From: Streptomyces cathayae
GTDB lineage: Bacteria; Actinomycetota; Actinomycetes; Streptomycetales; Streptomycetaceae
Direction: 5' to 3'
Assembly (NCBI RefSeq): GCF_029760955.1
Contig: NZ_CP121682.1
Location: 5,890,001-5,954,000, forward strand
Length of the DNA: 64,000 nucleotides
Made by a program: the position numbers and the translations under genes. Positions within the stretch are counted from its first letter, which is position 1; each line of letters starts with the position of its first letter. Below the pieces are notes generated by a model that was not told the DNA's origin, ran no database searches, and was given only the letters and a program-made list of their open reading frames with translations. Shown in pieces: positions 62,612 to 64,000 of this stretch.

Positions 62612-63823
62612 GTGGATCGCGTGGACCGCTGCATCGTCCTGGTGGACGCCGGGTATCTGCTGGGGGCCGCCGCCAGTCTCCTCGCCGGGGAGCCCTCGCG
62701 GTCCCGCATCACCGTCGATCACGCCGCCCTCATCCAGGGGCTGCGCGACCGTGCCGAGTCCGACACGAGTCAGCCCCTGCTGCGGATCTACTGGTTCGAC
62801 GGCGCCCCCGACCGCGTGCCGCAGCCCGAGCACCGCCGGCTGCGGGTGATGCCCAGGGTGACCGTCCGGCTCGGAGCCCTCACGCGCAGTGACGGCCGTT
62901 GGGCGCAGAAGGGCGTGGACGCCGCCATGCACGCCGAGTTGACCGAGCTGGCCCGCAACCGCGCCTGTTCCGACATCGTCCTGGTCACCGGCGACGGCGA
63001 CCTGCTGCCCGGCATGATGGCGGCCAAGGAGCACGGTGTCGCCGTCCACCTGTGGGCCGTACAGGCCGCCGACGGCGACTACAACCAGTCCGAGGACCTG
63101 GTCGCCGAGGCCGACGAACGCCGGGTGCTGGACCGTGCGTGGATCACCAAGGCGGTGCGGGCCAAGGACTTCTCCGGGGTGTGCGCCCCGCCGCCCCCCG
63201 CCCGTCCCGACATCGCGGCGATCCTCTCCGCCCCGCTGCCGGAGTCCGCGCCGGCCGCCGAGCAGGCCGAGCAGGAACCCCCGCACCCGGGCGGCGCCGG
63301 ACACAACGGCACCGGCGAGCGGTCGCCCGCCACCAAGGGCGTACCCACCCCCAAGGACCTGGCGGCCCTCCGCGGCCCCAGTGCCCCGCACCCCCAGCAG
63401 CCGCAGTCCGCCACCCTGCGCTGGTCCTCCGACAAGGGCTGGGTCGACCGGTCCGTCACCGAGCCCGCCGACGCCGCCTCGTTGCCGACGCTCGCCCAGC
63501 TGACCTCCGCGGAGCAGCGATGGGCCGACCGTGAGGAGGACATCACCACGGTCGGCGGAGACCCCTTCGAGGTGGGACAGGTCTTCGCCCGCCGCTGGGT
63601 GGACCGGCTCGGGGACCAGAGCGGCATCCAGAAACTGTCCGCCATGTACCCCCGCATCCCGCACCGCGTCGACGGCGAGCTGCTGCGCTACGCCGCCCGC
63701 TTCGGCCTGCTCGCCCACAAGGACGACCAGATCGACGAACGCGACCGGTACGCCATCCGCGCGGGCTTCTGGCGCGAGCTGGACCTGCGCACGGGAACGG
63801 AGCGCGCCGCGGCCGCGGAGTGA
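62612..63823 (+). CDS. NYN-domain (PIN-like) predicted RNase
   Basis: About 400-aa protein. The N-terminal NYN/LabA-like domain (about 5-170) has the metal-binding acids in VLVDAGYLLGAAAS, QKGVDAAMHAEL and DIVLVTGDGDLLPGM, the expected PIN-fold set. A Pro/Ala-rich linker (about 195-280) leads to a helical C-terminal domain (EVGQVFARRWVDRLGDQSGIQKLSAMYPRIPHRVDGELLRYAA) that resembles OST-HTH/LOTUS modules. Such proteins are candidate RNA endonucleases. GTG at 62612 abuts AGAGG; GTG at 62621 is 8 nt from it and the more likely start. Confidence 0.87.
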   Translation: MDRVDRCIVLVDAGYLLGAAASLLAGEPSRSRITVDHAALIQGLRDRAESDTSQPLLRIYWFDGAPDRVPQPEHRRLRVMPRVTVRLGALTRSDGRWAQKGVDAAMHAELTELARNRACSDIVLVTGDGDLLPGMMAAKEHGVAVHLWAVQAADGDYNQSEDLVAEADERRVLDRAWITKAVRAKDFSGVCAPPPPARPDIAAILSAPLPESAPAAEQAEQEPPHPGGAGHNGTGERSPATKGVPTPKDLAALRGPSAPHPQQPQSATLRWSSDKGWVDRSVTEPADAASLPTLAQLTSAEQRWADREEDITTVGGDPFEVGQVFARRWVDRLGDQSGIQKLSAMYPRIPHRVDGELLRYAARFGLLAHKDDQIDERDRYAIRAGFWRELDLRTGTERAAAAE

Positions 63824-63964
63824 CCGAGGGCCCGCCCGATGCCCGTGCCACCGTGCGGGGACGGAGCTTCGCGGCGGGTTCGGCGGGTACGACGGGTCTG
63901 TTGTTCCGCCGGTGTTTTTGGGGCGGTCGGCCGACCCGGGAGCGGAACCGGGCCGCGGACCCCG

Positions 63965-63970
63965 TAGTCT
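63965..63970 (+). promoter_or_regulatory. -10 candidate upstream of a gene leaving the window
   Basis: TAGTCT with a GTG 8 nt downstream at 63979, the same layout as the other leaderless starts in this window. Confidence 0.35.
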
Positions 63971-63978
63971 CGTTCCTT

Positions 63979-64000
63979 GTGAGCACGCGCGCGGTACACG
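63979..64000 (+). CDS. Possible start of a gene cut by the window edge
   Basis: GTGAGCACGCGCGCGGTACA encodes VSTRAVH. Only seven codons are visible. It is proposed because a -10-like TAGTCT sits 8 nt upstream without a ribosome site. No function can be given. Confidence 0.3.

Overview
This window reads as the chromosome of a Streptomyces or very close relative. It is GC-rich with strong third-position G/C bias, has many GTG starts and GTGA or ATGA stop/start overlaps, and carries the complete actinobacterial division and cell-wall (dcw) cluster with sepF, ylmG-like and divIVA genes downstream of ftsZ. From memory the gene order resembles the Streptomyces coelicolor core region from dnaE to bfr; no search was run.

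Layout. (1) 1-11.3 kb: bacterioferritin, a sulfite-oxidase-like molybdoprotein, endonuclease IV, a PASTA-domain Ser/Thr kinase, the thiamin genes thiO-thiS-thiG behind a TPP riboswitch, a small hypothetical gene, a ferredoxin-reductase-type flavoprotein, an Rv2175c-like HTH protein, thiE and metF. (2) 11.3-23.4 kb: a membrane protein with a Gly/Tyr/Gln-rich tail, a CrtI-like amine-oxidase-fold flavoprotein, a TetR regulator, a SAV_6107-type HEPN protein, a class I methyltransferase, a DUF3040 protein, a MoxR / DUF58 / transglutaminase operon and a beta-carbonic anhydrase. (3) 23.5-42 kb: rsmH, ftsL-like, ftsI, murE, murF, mraY, murD, ftsW, murG, ftsQ, ftsZ, pgeF, yggS-like, sepF, ylmG-like and divIVA, all on the plus strand with small gaps or overlaps, ending at a strong hairpin. 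(4) 42-50 kb: ileS (minus strand, with a T-box leader), a DksA/TraR zinc-finger protein with a histone-like N-terminus, lspA, an rluD-type pseudouridine synthase, a GNAT acetyltransferase and an SDR. (5) 50-64 kb: an MscS channel, a solo IS605-type tnpB element, a dienelactone hydrolase, Tat-exported PhoD, a membrane-anchored DsbA-like protein, a small membrane protein, a DUF2252 protein, replicative dnaE, a 54-aa basic protein, an NYN-domain protein and the first codons of a further gene.

How it works together. The dcw block makes lipid II (MurE/F/D, MraY, MurG), moves and polymerises it at the septum (FtsW, FtsI, FtsQ, FtsL) and positions division and tip growth (FtsZ, SepF, DivIVA). The kinase and its probable HTH partner fit cell-envelope signalling. 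The thi genes share riboswitch-controlled thiazole synthesis. Several genes look leaderless, with a -10 box 6-8 nt before a start that lacks a Shine-Dalgarno.

Most notable points: an RX4H-bearing HEPN gene and the Rv2175c-like gene, both behind TTGTCAGTG-like boxes of the DNA-damage (RecA-NDp/PafBC) type, with a similar box before dnaE; an IleS whose HIGH signature reads GAHH; an apparently intact TnpB with a recognisable right end and a possible target palindrome; an orphan IS605-like end near 7.6 kb; a 39-bp palindromic repeat family translated inside two genes on opposite strands; and short tandem repeats spanning the 3' ends of five minus-strand genes. No CRISPR array, tRNA, rRNA, prophage or biosynthetic gene cluster was recognised.
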